This document shows, piece after piece, positions 51,313-62,422 of a DNA stretch of 64,000 bases (position 1 is the stretch's first letter; each line of letters opens with the position of its first letter). The stretch is from Parietichytrium sp. I65-24A. Taxonomy: Eukaryota; Sar; Bigyra; Thraustochytrida; Thraustochytriidae. The notes under the pieces are model-generated. The model was not told the DNA's origin. It saw nothing but the letters and a program-made list of their open reading frames with translations, and did not search any database. The position numbers were made by a program, and so were the translations under genes. Location: NCBI GenBank assembly GCA_012862575.1, contig BLSF01000031.1:186001-250000 (forward strand), in the 5' to 3' direction.

Positions 51313-52960
51313 GCTGGAGCGTCGCTCGAGTGTGAGTACGTACGCCTTTAGCCTAATACAATATGACCGCGTGGCCAGCGAGAGCGCTAGAGAGCGCACT
51401 GCGTTAGGGTCTGTGTCCCCGGGGACGAGCACCGCGCACCCCCTCCTAGTCTAACTTGTAGCTAGCTTTAGAGTTAGACGGGTCGCGGACGATCAAGACG
51501 AGGAGAGAACTGGGCTCTCCAGGGAACAAGGGAACAATGCGATGGAGAACAATTCGTGTTCGTGAGGCTTGAAACATGGGAGGGAAATCTCTCTCTGAAT
51601 ACTCTGTTCCCTCCGCTTCGTGGTCCTGAGCTCTTGTGTCGTTGAAAAGAGAAGGAGTTTATGACCTGCAAAATGCTGGTCTTTTGGATGACTATACGTG
51701 TGGATAATAGGAATTATGAGGATCTATCTCATAACTAGTAGCGAAATAGTTGTAGAAGGAGGAGTCTGTGGTGCTTGCTACGCTGGCTACGCTAGACTTT
51801 TTCGACCCTCCTTGTAAAAGACGCAGACTGTGTAGATTGTGCAGACAGCACCCTTTTGGAGCCTACTCTGATTGCAAGCTAGGTCGAGTGACTGAATTCA
51901 TCGATTATTTTTCGGCTGTTCGCAGGACCACGTAGCCCCTAACTTGAAAATCAAAAGGACATTGGATTGTGCATGGTGAGTGTGGCAAGAGGGCGCCATT
52001 TGACCGTTAAAAGGTACCGTTGCCAAGTGGCAGTGCCGACAGCCCGCTGAGTGGCAACTCGTTCAACTTGAACAGGGCAGTGCCAACAATCACAAGTGGA
52101 TAACTATGTATGTTGATGTGTCATGGAGCGGATGCATGTGTGAGATGATCGAGCCGTGTTCACCGTCTATTGAAAGTTGGTCTGAGAGGGTACAGAGATT
52201 GCGGTATGAGTGCTACATCGGGGTTTAAATGTCCCACCGCAGAGGGGCCAACTGGAGACTCGTGCTGCACCAAGCCGTCGGCGGCTGGCAAGACTCGAAA
52301 CGGCCGCATGCAAGAGATATCCACAAGGTGTAGGTGTTGAGGAAAAGGGCATCAACAGTATCAACCGCATCATCGAGCTTGAATTGCCGTGATAATGATG
52401 AATGGACATTCTAAATGGTCAATGCATAGAGAGGAGAGTAGATTGACTCGAGGTGGAGTGCGAAGCCTTCGAGTTGTTGAGGAATGACTTTTACTAGTCG
52501 GATTGTTTTGCCACAATGAGTGCTGATCTGAGCGTTATCAACAACTGGTGTGTTAGTTGGCAAGCTGGAGTTCACGTCTTTCGTTCCCTTAGTTATCCAT
52601 TACTTCTTTCTTTCTTTCTTTCTTTCTTTCACTCTTCGTCACTTGATTGTCTTTCTTTTGGAAGGTTAGGCGGTGCGTTGTATAGCACGGCGAGTTTCAC
52701 CGCTTACCTGTTAAACGTCCCTACCCACCGTGGAAGAAGTCATTGCCACCCCTTCCTCTCATGGTGCTTGCTCGAACCCCCCTCTCTTGCGTCAATCCTT
52801 CCGCATTGTTTGTTGTTCGCCTTTCTCTTTTCCTCCTTCGTAATTCTTCTCCAGGTGACAGACGAGCACGAATCGAAGAGCAGATAGCAACGGAGCTCGT
52901 GTTGTCGATTATAGCAAGGGACGGTCAGATCCTCATTCCGCACGCTCGAAGGTACAAAAC
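51313..52960. promoter_or_regulatory. Divergent spacer, RING-PHD / Pirh2-like genes
   Basis: No gene called. A CTTT microsatellite lies near 52600-52630. A plus ORF from ATG 52516 is pyrimidine-driven. Just before the Pirh2-like start, one frame (about 52858-52967) reads GDRRARIEEQIATELVLSIIARDGQ after a CTCCAG acceptor-like site. It ends in a stop that overlaps the next ATG, and it could be a 5' exon, an upstream ORF or chance. Confidence 0.4.
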
Positions 52961-54740
52961 ATGGTGAGCCTACAGACAGCGACGCGTCTGATGTCCAGGC
53001 TGCGCAGGCGAAGCAGCAGGAGCATTGGCAGCATGGGAGATTCGGATCTTGCCAGCGCCGAGGAAGCAGCTCAGAGCGTCGAAGCTTCTCTTGCTAATGC
53101 ACAGGGTTCAGGATCATCTGGTGCACCACTCATGCGTAGAGCAGCGAGCCATCAACAAGTGCGCATCCCCCTTGCCGGCGAGAAAGAGTCGAAATGCAGA
53201 GACGACGATGACGACGAAACGCAACGAATGGAGGGCCGAGCAGGCAGTGTGGCCTCATTGGATGAGGCCATCGAGCAGCGAAGGCTTAAGTCTGTCCGCT
53301 CTTCCTCGGGAATGTCTCAGCACGACTTGCGAGCCACGATTCGCGAGGTACAGATGGATACATCCCTGACTCCGGCAGAGAAGACGAAAAAGATTCAGGA
53401 AATTATGTCATTTTCTTGGCGCAAATCTCAGGAGCAGGCAGCTGCGAGTGCGATGGCAAATAAGCGTAGAAATCGAACGAACAGTGCGCGGTCTTTGCGC
53501 CGACACCAGAGCAGTGGTGCCATGAACGAGACTCAGGCCGCTCACCGCTGCCAGAGTACATTTATTTCGCACACAGCCTCCAACAGTGCGGAGTCTTCTT
53601 TGTCTGGATTGGACGCCGTTAGCGTCGAAGACGACGATGACACTGAAGCTGACAACGAGTCCGTTGAGGACGAAGCATACACATTTTACCATGACGAGGC
53701 AAATCGCATTCTTGGCTGCAAGCATTATGAGAGGAAATGTCTCATCTCTGCCCCGTGCTGCGACGAGTTCTATTGCTGCAGGTTTTGCCATGACGAAGAG
53801 GAAGATCACGAAATAAAGAGGCAGGACATCAATCGCTGCAGATGCATGACTTGCGGACATGCCCAGGAGTTTCGGAAAGATTGCGAGCACTGCGGAGAGG
53901 AGTTTGCACGATACTATTGTGACAAGTGCAAGTTTTACGACGACAAAGAAGGCAAGCACATTTATCACTGTGACAAGTGCAACATTTGCAGGTAAGTAGC
54001 GGCGACTGGTTGGGCAGGCGTTGGATGCTAGGTGGTGAGAGAAAATGCCGGCAATCAGGTTTGGCGCTAACGAGCTTGCGCATGGTTTTTCCTATGTTTA
54101 CAGAATTGGCGAGGGACTTGGCGTGGACTACTTCCACTGCGACCGTTGCAATGCATGCATGAGCATTACTTTGAAGGACCACAAATGCGTGGAAAGGTCT
54201 CTGGAGTCGGATTGTCCCGTCTGCAGTGAGTTTTTGTTTACAAGTACCATTCCAGTGATGTTCCTTCCATGCGGGCACTGCATTCATGTAAAATGTTATG
54301 AGCATTACACCCAAACCAACTACACTTGCCCAATCTGTGGAAAGAGTCTGGGCGACATGCAAGCCTACTTTCGGCGTATCGACGACATGCTCGCCACCGA
54401 GCAGATGCCGGAGGAGTACCAAGGAATGCGTTCTCGAATCTTTTGCGCGGACTGTGAGGTGCGTAGCATTGCGCCCTTCCACTTTGTGTATCACAAGTGT
54501 GTGGATTGTGGAAGCTACAACACCAAGGTGCTAGAGCAGCTACCGAAAGAAGAGAACTCTTCAGCCGCGCTGGATACTTCATCTGTGCAATTATCTGAGC
54601 AAAACGCAGCTGCCTCTACTCCAGGCGACTCTGGCGAGGGAAATCAGCCTTCCACGCCGCAAGAGTCTCGCACGAGGAGAGTCGAAGTGACTCGCAATCT
54701 CTCCACGACCTCTCGCCGCCGGGTATCTAGTCCTCAGTGA
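52961..54740 (+). CDS. RCHY1: CHY/CTCHY zinc finger and RING E3 ubiquitin ligase (Pirh2/MIEL1 type)
   Basis: Two exons, 52961-53991 and 54104-54740, give 555 residues. The 112-bp intron (GTAAGT...TTTACAG) is phase 2 and splits an Arg codon in CDKCNICR-IGEG. From ~251 the protein follows RCHY1/Pirh2 throughout: CHY finger (GCKHYERKC, APCCDEFYCCRFCHD), CTCHY finger (YYCDKCKFYDDKEGKHIYHC...CDRCNACM), RING-H2 (CPVC...LPCGHCIHVKCYEHY...CPIC, ~381-425) and a C-terminal zinc ribbon (CADCEV...CVDCGSYNT). The N-terminal ~240 residues are a Ser/Arg-rich, acidic extension absent from animal Pirh2. Family members are E3 ligases for transcription factors in animals and plants. The substrate here is unknown. 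Confidence 0.93.
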
Positions 54741-55314
54741 CCTCTCAAGATAAAAAAGTCTCTCCTTGTTGTCGTATATAAAAAACCCTTCTATAAAAGC
54801 TGATTTTAAACTTGTGATACCCATTCCTGCAGAGTCTTCTGCTCACCGTGCACCGTCAATCCCAAAGGAAATTCTGGATCAAAGCCATTTTTGCGAGGCA
54901 TCAGCTGTCACCAGAGCATCTTCACAAGAAGCAAAGAAATCACAGAACTAAAGACGCAGACCCAAGGTCCAGAACTCGCCAGATCTCGCCAGTGTTGTCC
55001 GCGCCTTTGGAACCCAAGGAACCCGCTCTGCTCCAATTCCTCAAACATCCGCGCCGCAAAGCTAACCTCTCACCAGACCCCGCGGAGCCCATTCAAAATT
55101 TCAAACCCAGCCCCGTCAGCCCACGCCTTACCACCAACTCCGCGACTCACTCCCTCGAAAGACGCTCTTCCCGGATCCTCAGCCGGTCGGCTAACACCAC
55201 CCCACAATAAACCATAGCACTTCGCCGTTCTCTTCTTCCCTCCTCCACCAAGCAGACTCGGACGGCAGCAATATGTATAGAGGAGAGAGAGAGAGACAGG
55301 GAGAGGAGGAAGGT

Positions 55315-55348
<34 letters not shown>

Positions 55349-55540
55349 CAAGCGCGTTTGGCGCATAAGGAGACTCTTTCGTTTCGGTGATCTGGCGCAG
55401 TTGGTACTCTGGGTTCCGGCTGGAGTGGGAGAGAAGAGTAGTGTTGTGAAGCTTGGATAGCCAGTATCTGACTGTGTGGTCCGTGGTCCGTGGTCCGGAA
55501 GAAGATCGCAAGTGGCTGGAAAGCAAGGGCGAGCGCGAGG
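54741..55540. promoter_or_regulatory. Spacer and promoter of DDB1
   Basis: 800 bp between co-oriented genes. Contains GA tracts near 55281-55345 (about 200 bp before the DDB1 ATG) and a tandem GTCCGTGGTCCG element near 55480-55498. A 120-codon plus ORF at 54848-55210 has no recognisable domain and is not called. Confidence 0.5.
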
Positions 55541-58500
55541 ATGTACCAGTACGTGGTGTCGGCGCAGAAGCCGACGAATGTGACGCACGTGCTGAAGGGC
55601 AATTTCTTGGGGCCCACGGAGCTCAATTTGATCGTGTGCAAGTCTACCAGGATTGAATTCCACACGCTCACCTCGAGTAAGTTTAGCCTCTTGTTTTGGT
55701 GTCTGCTGGTGAATGAACGGAAGGATGGATGGAAGGGTGGATGGAGGCGTTGGCGTGGGCCGGGAAGCTGACTCTTTGCGTGATTTGTGTAGCTGGTCTA
55801 TTGGCGCAATTCGATCTGGGGATCTACGGACGAGTCGCCACCTGCAAACTCTACAAACCACATGGCGAGCAGTGTGACCTCCTTTTCGTTGCGACCGAGA
55901 GAAGGCAATATTTTGTTTTGAGCTACGATGCTAAGAAAGGGAAGATTGTGACCCGAGCCAAGGGCGAGATTACTAGCAAGATTAGCCGACCAAACGAGAA
56001 TGTCCAGATCGTCATTATCGACCCTGACTGCCGCGTGGTCGGTCTAAATTTGTACCAAGGACAATTTGACGTGATCCCAATGGATAGTCGCGGACAGCTC
56101 CGAGAGTCGTTCAACATCAGGCTCGAAGAAATCAACGTGATTGACATTCAGTTCTTATACGGGTATCAGGTCCCGACGATTTGCGTATTGTACGAGGACA
56201 ATCGCAGCAACCGAAATAGCAGGCACATCAAGACATACAGCATCTCCCTTAAGGACATGGAGTTCACGGAAGGACCTTGGAGCCAGCCGAATGTGGACAT
56301 GGAGACGAATATGATCATCCCCATTCCAGAGCCTGCCGGCGGAATTCTTATCATGGGTCTCGAAACTATTGCCTACAGGAATGGTCGGGCAACCCATCGC
56401 ACCGGGCAAGCCGGGACTACGATCGCAATCCCCGTTCGCTGCGGCCTCATTCGTGCGTACGCTCCCATCGACTCGGACGGGCTGCGATGGCTCCTCTGTG
56501 ACGAATGGGGCGGTTTGCACGTCCTCGCGCTGCAGGTTGAGCGTTCCTCGTCAAACGGTATGGGGCCAACCGCAGGACTATCCTCTTCCTCGAGCTCGAG
56601 CAGTTCGCAGGGTGGTCTCCGGCAAAGTGCCACTGTTGTGGACCTGACCATGGAGTTTCTTGGCGAGACCTCGATCGCATCATCCATTGCGTACCTAGAC
56701 AACGGCTACGTTTTCGTGGGAAGCGCGTTTGGCGACTCGCAGCTCATTCGCCTTCTTGAGGAGAAAGACGAAAGTATGGATTCTTATGTCGAGGTAATTC
56801 AGAGCTGCACGAATCTCGGGCCTATCGTCGATTTCTGTGTGGTTGACCTCGATAGACAAGGCCAAGGACAAGTGGTGACTTGCTCTGGTGGCTTCAAGGA
56901 TGGCTCGCTGCGTGTTGTCAGGAATGGAATCGGTATAGACGAGCAGGCTGCTGTGGAGCTTCCTGGAATAAAAACAATGTGGTCTCTTCGTAGCACCTTC
57001 GATTCCTCCTTTGACCAGTACTTGGTACAGAGCTTCATTGGGGAGTCAAGGGTTCTGGAGATGGACGGCGAAGAGCTCGGAGAGTCTGACATTGGCGGCT
57101 TCGACTGTAATGTGGCCACCCTATTCTGCTGCAACTTGGTTGGAGACTACTGGCTTCAAGTGACCAAGAACGAGGCTCGCGTTGTTCAGTGCAGCAAGCC
57201 TGACTCTGTTCACTCCACTTGGAGTCCTCCGGATGGAAGGAGTATCACGGTGGCTCATGCAAACGCGTCACAGCTTCTTCTGTCTCTGGACGGCGGCGAG
57301 CTCATTCTGTTTAGCTTCAATGGGGAAACCGGATCTCTTGATCGTGTGCATAGCGTGACCTTGGAACACGAGGTTGCGTGCATTAACATCTCGCCCCTCC
57401 AGGCCGCGCCGAAAGATGACTCCATGGAAGAAGACAACGAGGCGGGCCAGACACCTCGCAAGCGCGCAATGAACGAGCCACTCTCCACAGATCTTGCAGC
57501 TGTCGGAATGTGGACGGACGTGACAGTTCGAATTTTTGCGATCCCATCGCTGGAGGAGATTCACCAAGAGAAGCTTGGTGTGGAGACTATTCCGCGCTCG
57601 CTCTGCTTTGCCACACTTGAAGGCTGCGATCACCTGCTTGCAGGTCTCGGTGATGGCAAGCTTTTCACCTTCAACTTTGTTCGTGGCGGAGAGAAGGGCA
57701 AACTGCTCACAAATAGGAAGAAGATCACCCTTGGATCCAGACCGATTTCGCTTTCTAAGTTTCAGTCAAAGGATTCGGTTCACATCTTTGCTGGGACCGA
57801 TCGCCCCACGGTCATCTATTCCACTGGAAACAAGCTGCTCTACTCCAACGTGAATCAGAAAGAGGTGACCTGCATGGTCTCATTCAACACCAAGAGTTTC
57901 CCGGACTGTCTGGCAATCGCTTCTGAGGAGGATCTCACAATTGGCACCATAAACGAGATTCAAAAGCTTCACATCCGTACGCAGCCTCTTGGTGAGCAGC
58001 CACGCCGCATCTGCCATCAAAAATCATCCCACACCTTCGGAATCTGCACGATTCGGAGTGGAACTGGCGCTTTTCGGGCAAACGCAGAAAGCAAAAAAGC
58101 CCCAGCGCTGCTGAATGACGACGGAGCGCGGTCTGGCTCCGCAGCTGCTCTTGACATGATGGAGAATGATGTTTCAAGACCAGAGGAGGAGATGGACATG
58201 ATTGAAACCAGCTATGTGCGCCTCTTGGATGACATGACTTTTGACCTGCTGGACTCCTTCCAGCTTGACGAGTTTGAGACTGGCTGTTCGATAATATGCT
58301 GTAAATTCCGCGACGATTCTGAGCAGGCGACCGCTGATGGGCCATCGGCTCAAGGTGCGCAAGCGTCCTCCTCCTCTTCTTCGACAACCAAGATGGATTA
58401 TGACATGGGCGATTCCAAGAAGACCCGTTCGGAGAAGGAGTACATCGTGGTGGGGACGGCTTACGCTATCGAGGGTGAGCAAGAGCCGAATAAAGGTCGA

Positions 58501-59628
58501 ATCCTAGTTTTTGAAGTCTCTGGAAATGACGCTGCAGGCGGGAACGGCACAGGTGGAGCCGCAGCCGAGCAAGGCAAGGAGGCCAACGCCCAGTCTTCGC
58601 GTAGGCTTCTTTTGGTCGCCGAGAAACAGACTCGTGGCGCGGTGTACTGTTTAAACGCATTCAACGGAAAACTCCTCGCGGGCATCAATTCTAGGGTCAA
58701 GCTCTTCTCTTTTGCAGACAAGGGTCCCGATCAGAGCGAATTGGTGTCCAAGTGCGGACACAATGAGCACATTTTAGCTCTTTACATTGAGAGCCGCGGT
58801 GACTTCATCGTAGTTGGTGATCTGATGAAGTCCGTGTCTCTGCTGGTATACCGTGGGATTGACGACACTATCGAGGAGATCGCGCGAGACTACAACGCCA
58901 ACTGGATGACTGCGGTTGGTATTTGCGACGATGATACTTATATTGGTGCTGAAACATACATGAACCTCTTTACCGTGCAGAAAAACAGTGAAGCAGCCAC
59001 TGAAGAAGCTCGTCACATGCTTAAAGTTGTCGGTGAGTTTCACTTGGGAGAATTTGTCAATCGCTTTCAACACGGGTCCTTGGTGATGCAAGATATGAGT
59101 AGCCAGGAGGACTCTCGCAAGCGTGAGGAGACTTCAATGCCTGTAGACGTGGGAGGCGCTGCGGCGTCTGGGGACGCTGTTGCAGAAAGTCTCCGCAACA
59201 TCCTCAGCACGACCCCAAAGCCGCAGATGCTATTTGGCACTGTCAACGGGGCGATCGGTGTAATTGCATCTCTGTCAGAGGAGCAATTCAAGCTGCTGAA
59301 GAGAATGGAGAGAGCGCTTAGTGAGGTCATCCAAGGTGTCGGCGGCCTGTCGCACTCTGAGTGGCGATCCTTCAGCAACGAGAGGAAGACTTCCACGTGC
59401 AAGGGTTTTGTCGATGGAGACTTGATCGAGGCTTTCTTGGATCTCGACCAGGAGGACGCGGAGCAGGTGGTGGCTCGCGTGAACGGCAAAGTGCCAATGA
59501 AGGACGACGAAGATATTGCAAGCATCTTGACGGCCGGAGCCTGCGTTCCGCCGTCTGACACTTTGAACCTCAACTTGGACGTGGAAACCATGACCCGCTT
59601 CGTGGAGGACCTGACTCGCCTGCACTAA
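55541..59628 (+). CDS. DDB1: DDB1, CUL4 ubiquitin ligase adaptor
   Basis: Two exons, 55541-55676 and 55793-59628, give 1,323 residues. The 116-bp intron (GTAAGT...TGTAG) is phase 1. ATG 55541 starts MYQYVVSAQKPTNV, matching the DDB1 N-terminus; splicing links ELNLIVCKSTRIE to GIYGRVATCKLYKP. Further matches are IRLEEINVIDIQFLYGYQVPTIC, GETSIASSIAYLDNGYVFVGS, FGTVNGAIGVIASL and a C-terminal helical domain. The three-propeller DDB1 fold links CUL4 (BPB) to DCAF substrate receptors and also serves DNA repair. It is ~180 residues longer than the animal protein. Visible insertions are Ser-rich (~285-300) and acidic/Ser-rich (around residues 800-930). Confidence 0.96.
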
Positions 59629-60469
59629 AATTGCGGCCAGAAGACCGTCTCTGAGTCGCTTGTAGTCGTTACGAGTTCTTCAAAAATCAGCTTACACAGT
59701 TAATTAAAACTACGAAATAAATGGGGAGGTGACAATCTGGGCTTTTTTCTTCTGTTCAATTGAAAAATGCTATGCTGACTTGAATTCTTTTCAATTTTAA
59801 AAAAGATAGAACGAGCGGCACATTGTTCGATCGGGCGAAAGAGCTGGATTTGGGGGGTCAATCGATTAAGGCGAAGCTATGGTGCTGAAGGAAAAGGACG
59901 AAAGAAGCAGGGGAAAGGAGAAGGCGGGAGGAAAAAAAATAACAAGTGCTGAAGGAGACGAGCGAAAGACCTAATTCAGGCGGTGGGTCTGCGTGACCAC
60001 TTGGCTGACAGGGATTCTCATGCGGTGGGTTTCCTAATGTGACCTATTCTTCCTTGCACAGGTTCAATTCAGGCTGCAAGTTGGGTTCTTAAATAGAGCA
60101 AGCAATCTCGCCGCGGCGCTCGAGGACAGTTCGTGTGAGTCACGCACGGGCTGCACAAAAGGTCGGCGGCAAACTAGTTGCTGCGAGAGTTCATTTCAGG
60201 AAAGAGAACGAACAGCAAACGACATGGGCTGCCGTGAAGCGCACATCAAGCGTCCAAGAGAAATCATGCTGACTTGCAAAAAAAAAGATTGACTTGAGGT
60301 TTTACTTTCCCAACGTTCCTATCGCTTTCAAATCGACAACAAATACCAATCAACCCTAAATTCTTCCTTCCCTCTTCCAACCTCCAAAAAAAAAAACTCC
60401 TCCATCATCCAAACGATTCTAATGTTCACTCACGGCCAAACCCATCATCCTCCACTCCGTCCACTCCCT
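59629..60469. other. Convergent spacer after DDB1
   Basis: 841 bp between the DDB1 stop and the stop of the small minus-strand gene. It is A/T-rich with purine runs near 59885-59945 and a poly-A run near 60387. No gene seen. Confidence 0.5.
59717..59722 (+). terminator. Candidate poly(A) signal of DDB1
   Basis: AATAAA lies 89 bp after the DDB1 stop in an AT-rich stretch. Consensus match only. Confidence 0.45.
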
Positions 60470-60745
60470 TCAAACCGACGGGCTCGCCAGTTGCCACTCC
60501 TCACTCTTGCTCTTATTCTTGCTGCTGCCGAAGCTTTTGTAGCTCTTAGAGCTCTTGGAGCTCTTGCCGCTGGCCTTAGAGCCCGCATCGGAGGCGTTGG
60601 AGGCGTTGGAGGCGTTGCTGGCGGTGTTCGCCGCGTGTTCCTGGCCGCTAAAGTTCTCGAACGCTCTCGCGTTGCGCGCCAGAGGGGAGCTCCACTCCTG
60701 CGACACTGGCCGCCGCGCCGATGGGACTGCCAGGCACGCGCCCAT
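60470..60745 (-). CDS. Small Ser/Lys-rich protein with probable dual-acylation N-terminus
   Basis: 91 residues from ATG 60745. It opens MGACLAVPSARR: Gly2 fits N-myristoylation and Cys4 the adjacent palmitoylation, a common plasma-membrane or flagellar-membrane anchor in protists. The body carries NASNASNASDA, encoded by a 9-bp repeat, and a basic Ser/Lys tail (GKSSKSSKSYKSFGSSKNKS). An in-frame longer ORF upstream starts only at TTG. No family is recognised. Support is limited to composition, the terminal motif and its isolated position, so it may be spurious. Confidence 0.45.
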   Translation of the reverse strand: MGACLAVPSARRPVSQEWSSPLARNARAFENFSGQEHAANTASNASNASNASDAGSKASGKSSKSSKSYKSFGSSKNKSKSEEWQLASPSV

Positions 60746-62422
60746 CCTCACTCCATGTCCGCGCGTAGGCACGCAGGGACAAGGGGACAAGGGGACAAGG
60801 GTGGCTGTCGCGTGCGGATATTAACGGTCGCAGAAGAGGCGCCTGCGCGGATCGCGTTGCGCAAGTGAGTGCAAGTGCTCTTTGCGCGCTCTGAACATCT
60901 CTGAACCTGACAGCCATCTGAGTAGTGAGTGAGAGAGTGAGACAAGGGAAGGAGGGACGATACTGCAAGGCCTAAATGATGTTATAGGACACTGTTAACG
61001 CAGTATTTAAAATAACGGGTAGGAGGGGAGTGTGTAGTAGTCGGATGGTAAGGACTGCTACGATGTGACTGGGGGGGTAGCATTGGTAGCATGGTAGAGA
61101 GAAAGTGTGAGAGGATTCCAGTCGTGAGAAGTGTGCAGGGTAGGGCTGAGTAGAGGATTGGATAGCATATTGGGTTCCGCAGGGTGTGCGATTCTATTGG
61201 GAAGGTTAAGTTTAACTGTAAGGACGAGGGCGGACTGCCTTTTTCTTTCACTTTCTTCAGTGCGTCAGTTTACTCCTCAGCTCAACAGAATCAGACAAGT
61301 TTGCGACAATGTTCATTTTATAAAGTCGTTGTCGGGCCTCTCCACGCCGTCAAAATGTGTCCGCCACAAGTCCGAAACGTTGGCCCGCACGCGTCCAAGT
61401 TGTTTTCTCATCGTCAAGATTTCAAGAATTTCAAAAAATCGAAACTTCAATAGACGCCGACCGAGGCTTCATGCAAGGTCCTCTTCGTTCGTATCCATTC
61501 CTCTTCACACTCTGACACATTTCGCCCAAAAATTTTCGAACCAAGGCTCTTGGTCGCTTTGACACGCGCTTTGCCTCGCTTTCCATTCTCTCGGTGGCCC
61601 GAACAAAACTCGCAACTTTTGAGAACTCACAACAGGTCACGGTGGGTGGGTTCTCGGGTTCTCGGGTTTCCAATTTCACAAAGCAGAACACAGAGCTGTT
61701 CCCCGTCTACGGTCCTATCGCGTCCTATCGACCTCTACTCGAGCCCGGGGCAGTCTCTAGCTCGCCTAGCAGCCGCTGGCCCCCGCTAATGTTTCCGTTA
61801 CTTGTTCGCTGCGTTCGTTTTGTTCGCCGCGCGACGGGTAGCGAGACAAGAGTAGTGAGTAGTGAGTGGGTGAGTGAGTGAGTGGACTGTTGCATCCGAC
61901 TCTGTTGCAGTGGAGCGTGATCTCCTATCTCCTATCTCCTATCTCTTATCTCTTACCTCTTATCTCTTATGACTTCTGTGAGGGCGTGCGCAAGCGCAAG
62001 CGTTCGAAGAGTGTGAGAGGGAGACAACAGAGACAACAGAGACAACAGAGACAACAAAAACAACAGAGACAACAGACGCGCAGCTCGGCTCAAAGTGGCG
62101 TCCAATAGTTGGCTGTTGTCTTATTGGCTGTTGGTCATTGGTTATTGTTTATTGGCTGTTGGCTGTTGGCAGCACGTGGAGAGTGCAGGGAAGAAGAGCT
62201 TGGCTCGACAAAGTTAGTCGGTCCTTTGATCCGGCTCTGCCCTGCTGCTGCTGCAGTGGCGGTCGTGGGAGCGGGTGGTAGTAATCTCCGCATTGTGCAT
62301 TGTTTTCAGTCGCACATTCGCGGTATTCGCGGTATTCGCGGTATTCGCGGAGGTGTTGGAGTTTGAAGATTGGAGATTGGAGGTTGGAGGTTAGAGAGGT
62401 GCAGAAAGAAGGCAGAAGAGAA
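60746..62422. promoter_or_regulatory. Divergent spacer before DRC11
   Basis: No supported gene. Contains CTCCTAT/CTCTTAT 7-bp repeats near 61920-61970, a 9-bp GAGACAACA array (62021-62076), TTGGCTGTTG-like repeats (62110-62170) and a 9-bp ATTCGCGGT array (62316-62350). It supplies the DRC11 promoter and leader. Confidence 0.5.
62021..62350. repeat. Two 9-bp minisatellites upstream of DRC11
   Basis: GAGACAACA is repeated about six times at 62021-62076, with one AAAACAACA variant. ATTCGCGGT is repeated nearly four times at 62316-62350. The second array ends 73 bp before the DRC11 start codon, so it probably lies in the 5' UTR. Confidence 0.92.

Noticed and set aside
50872-51351. Plus ORFs rich in Ser/Leu/Phe
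   Set aside because: They translate the CT tract upstream of the RING-PHD gene and have no independent support.
54045-54103. Separate gene starting near 54045 within the Pirh2-like locus
   Set aside because: The upstream and downstream frames join at GTAAGT/TTTACAG to give an uninterrupted CTCHY finger, so this is intron sequence of one gene.
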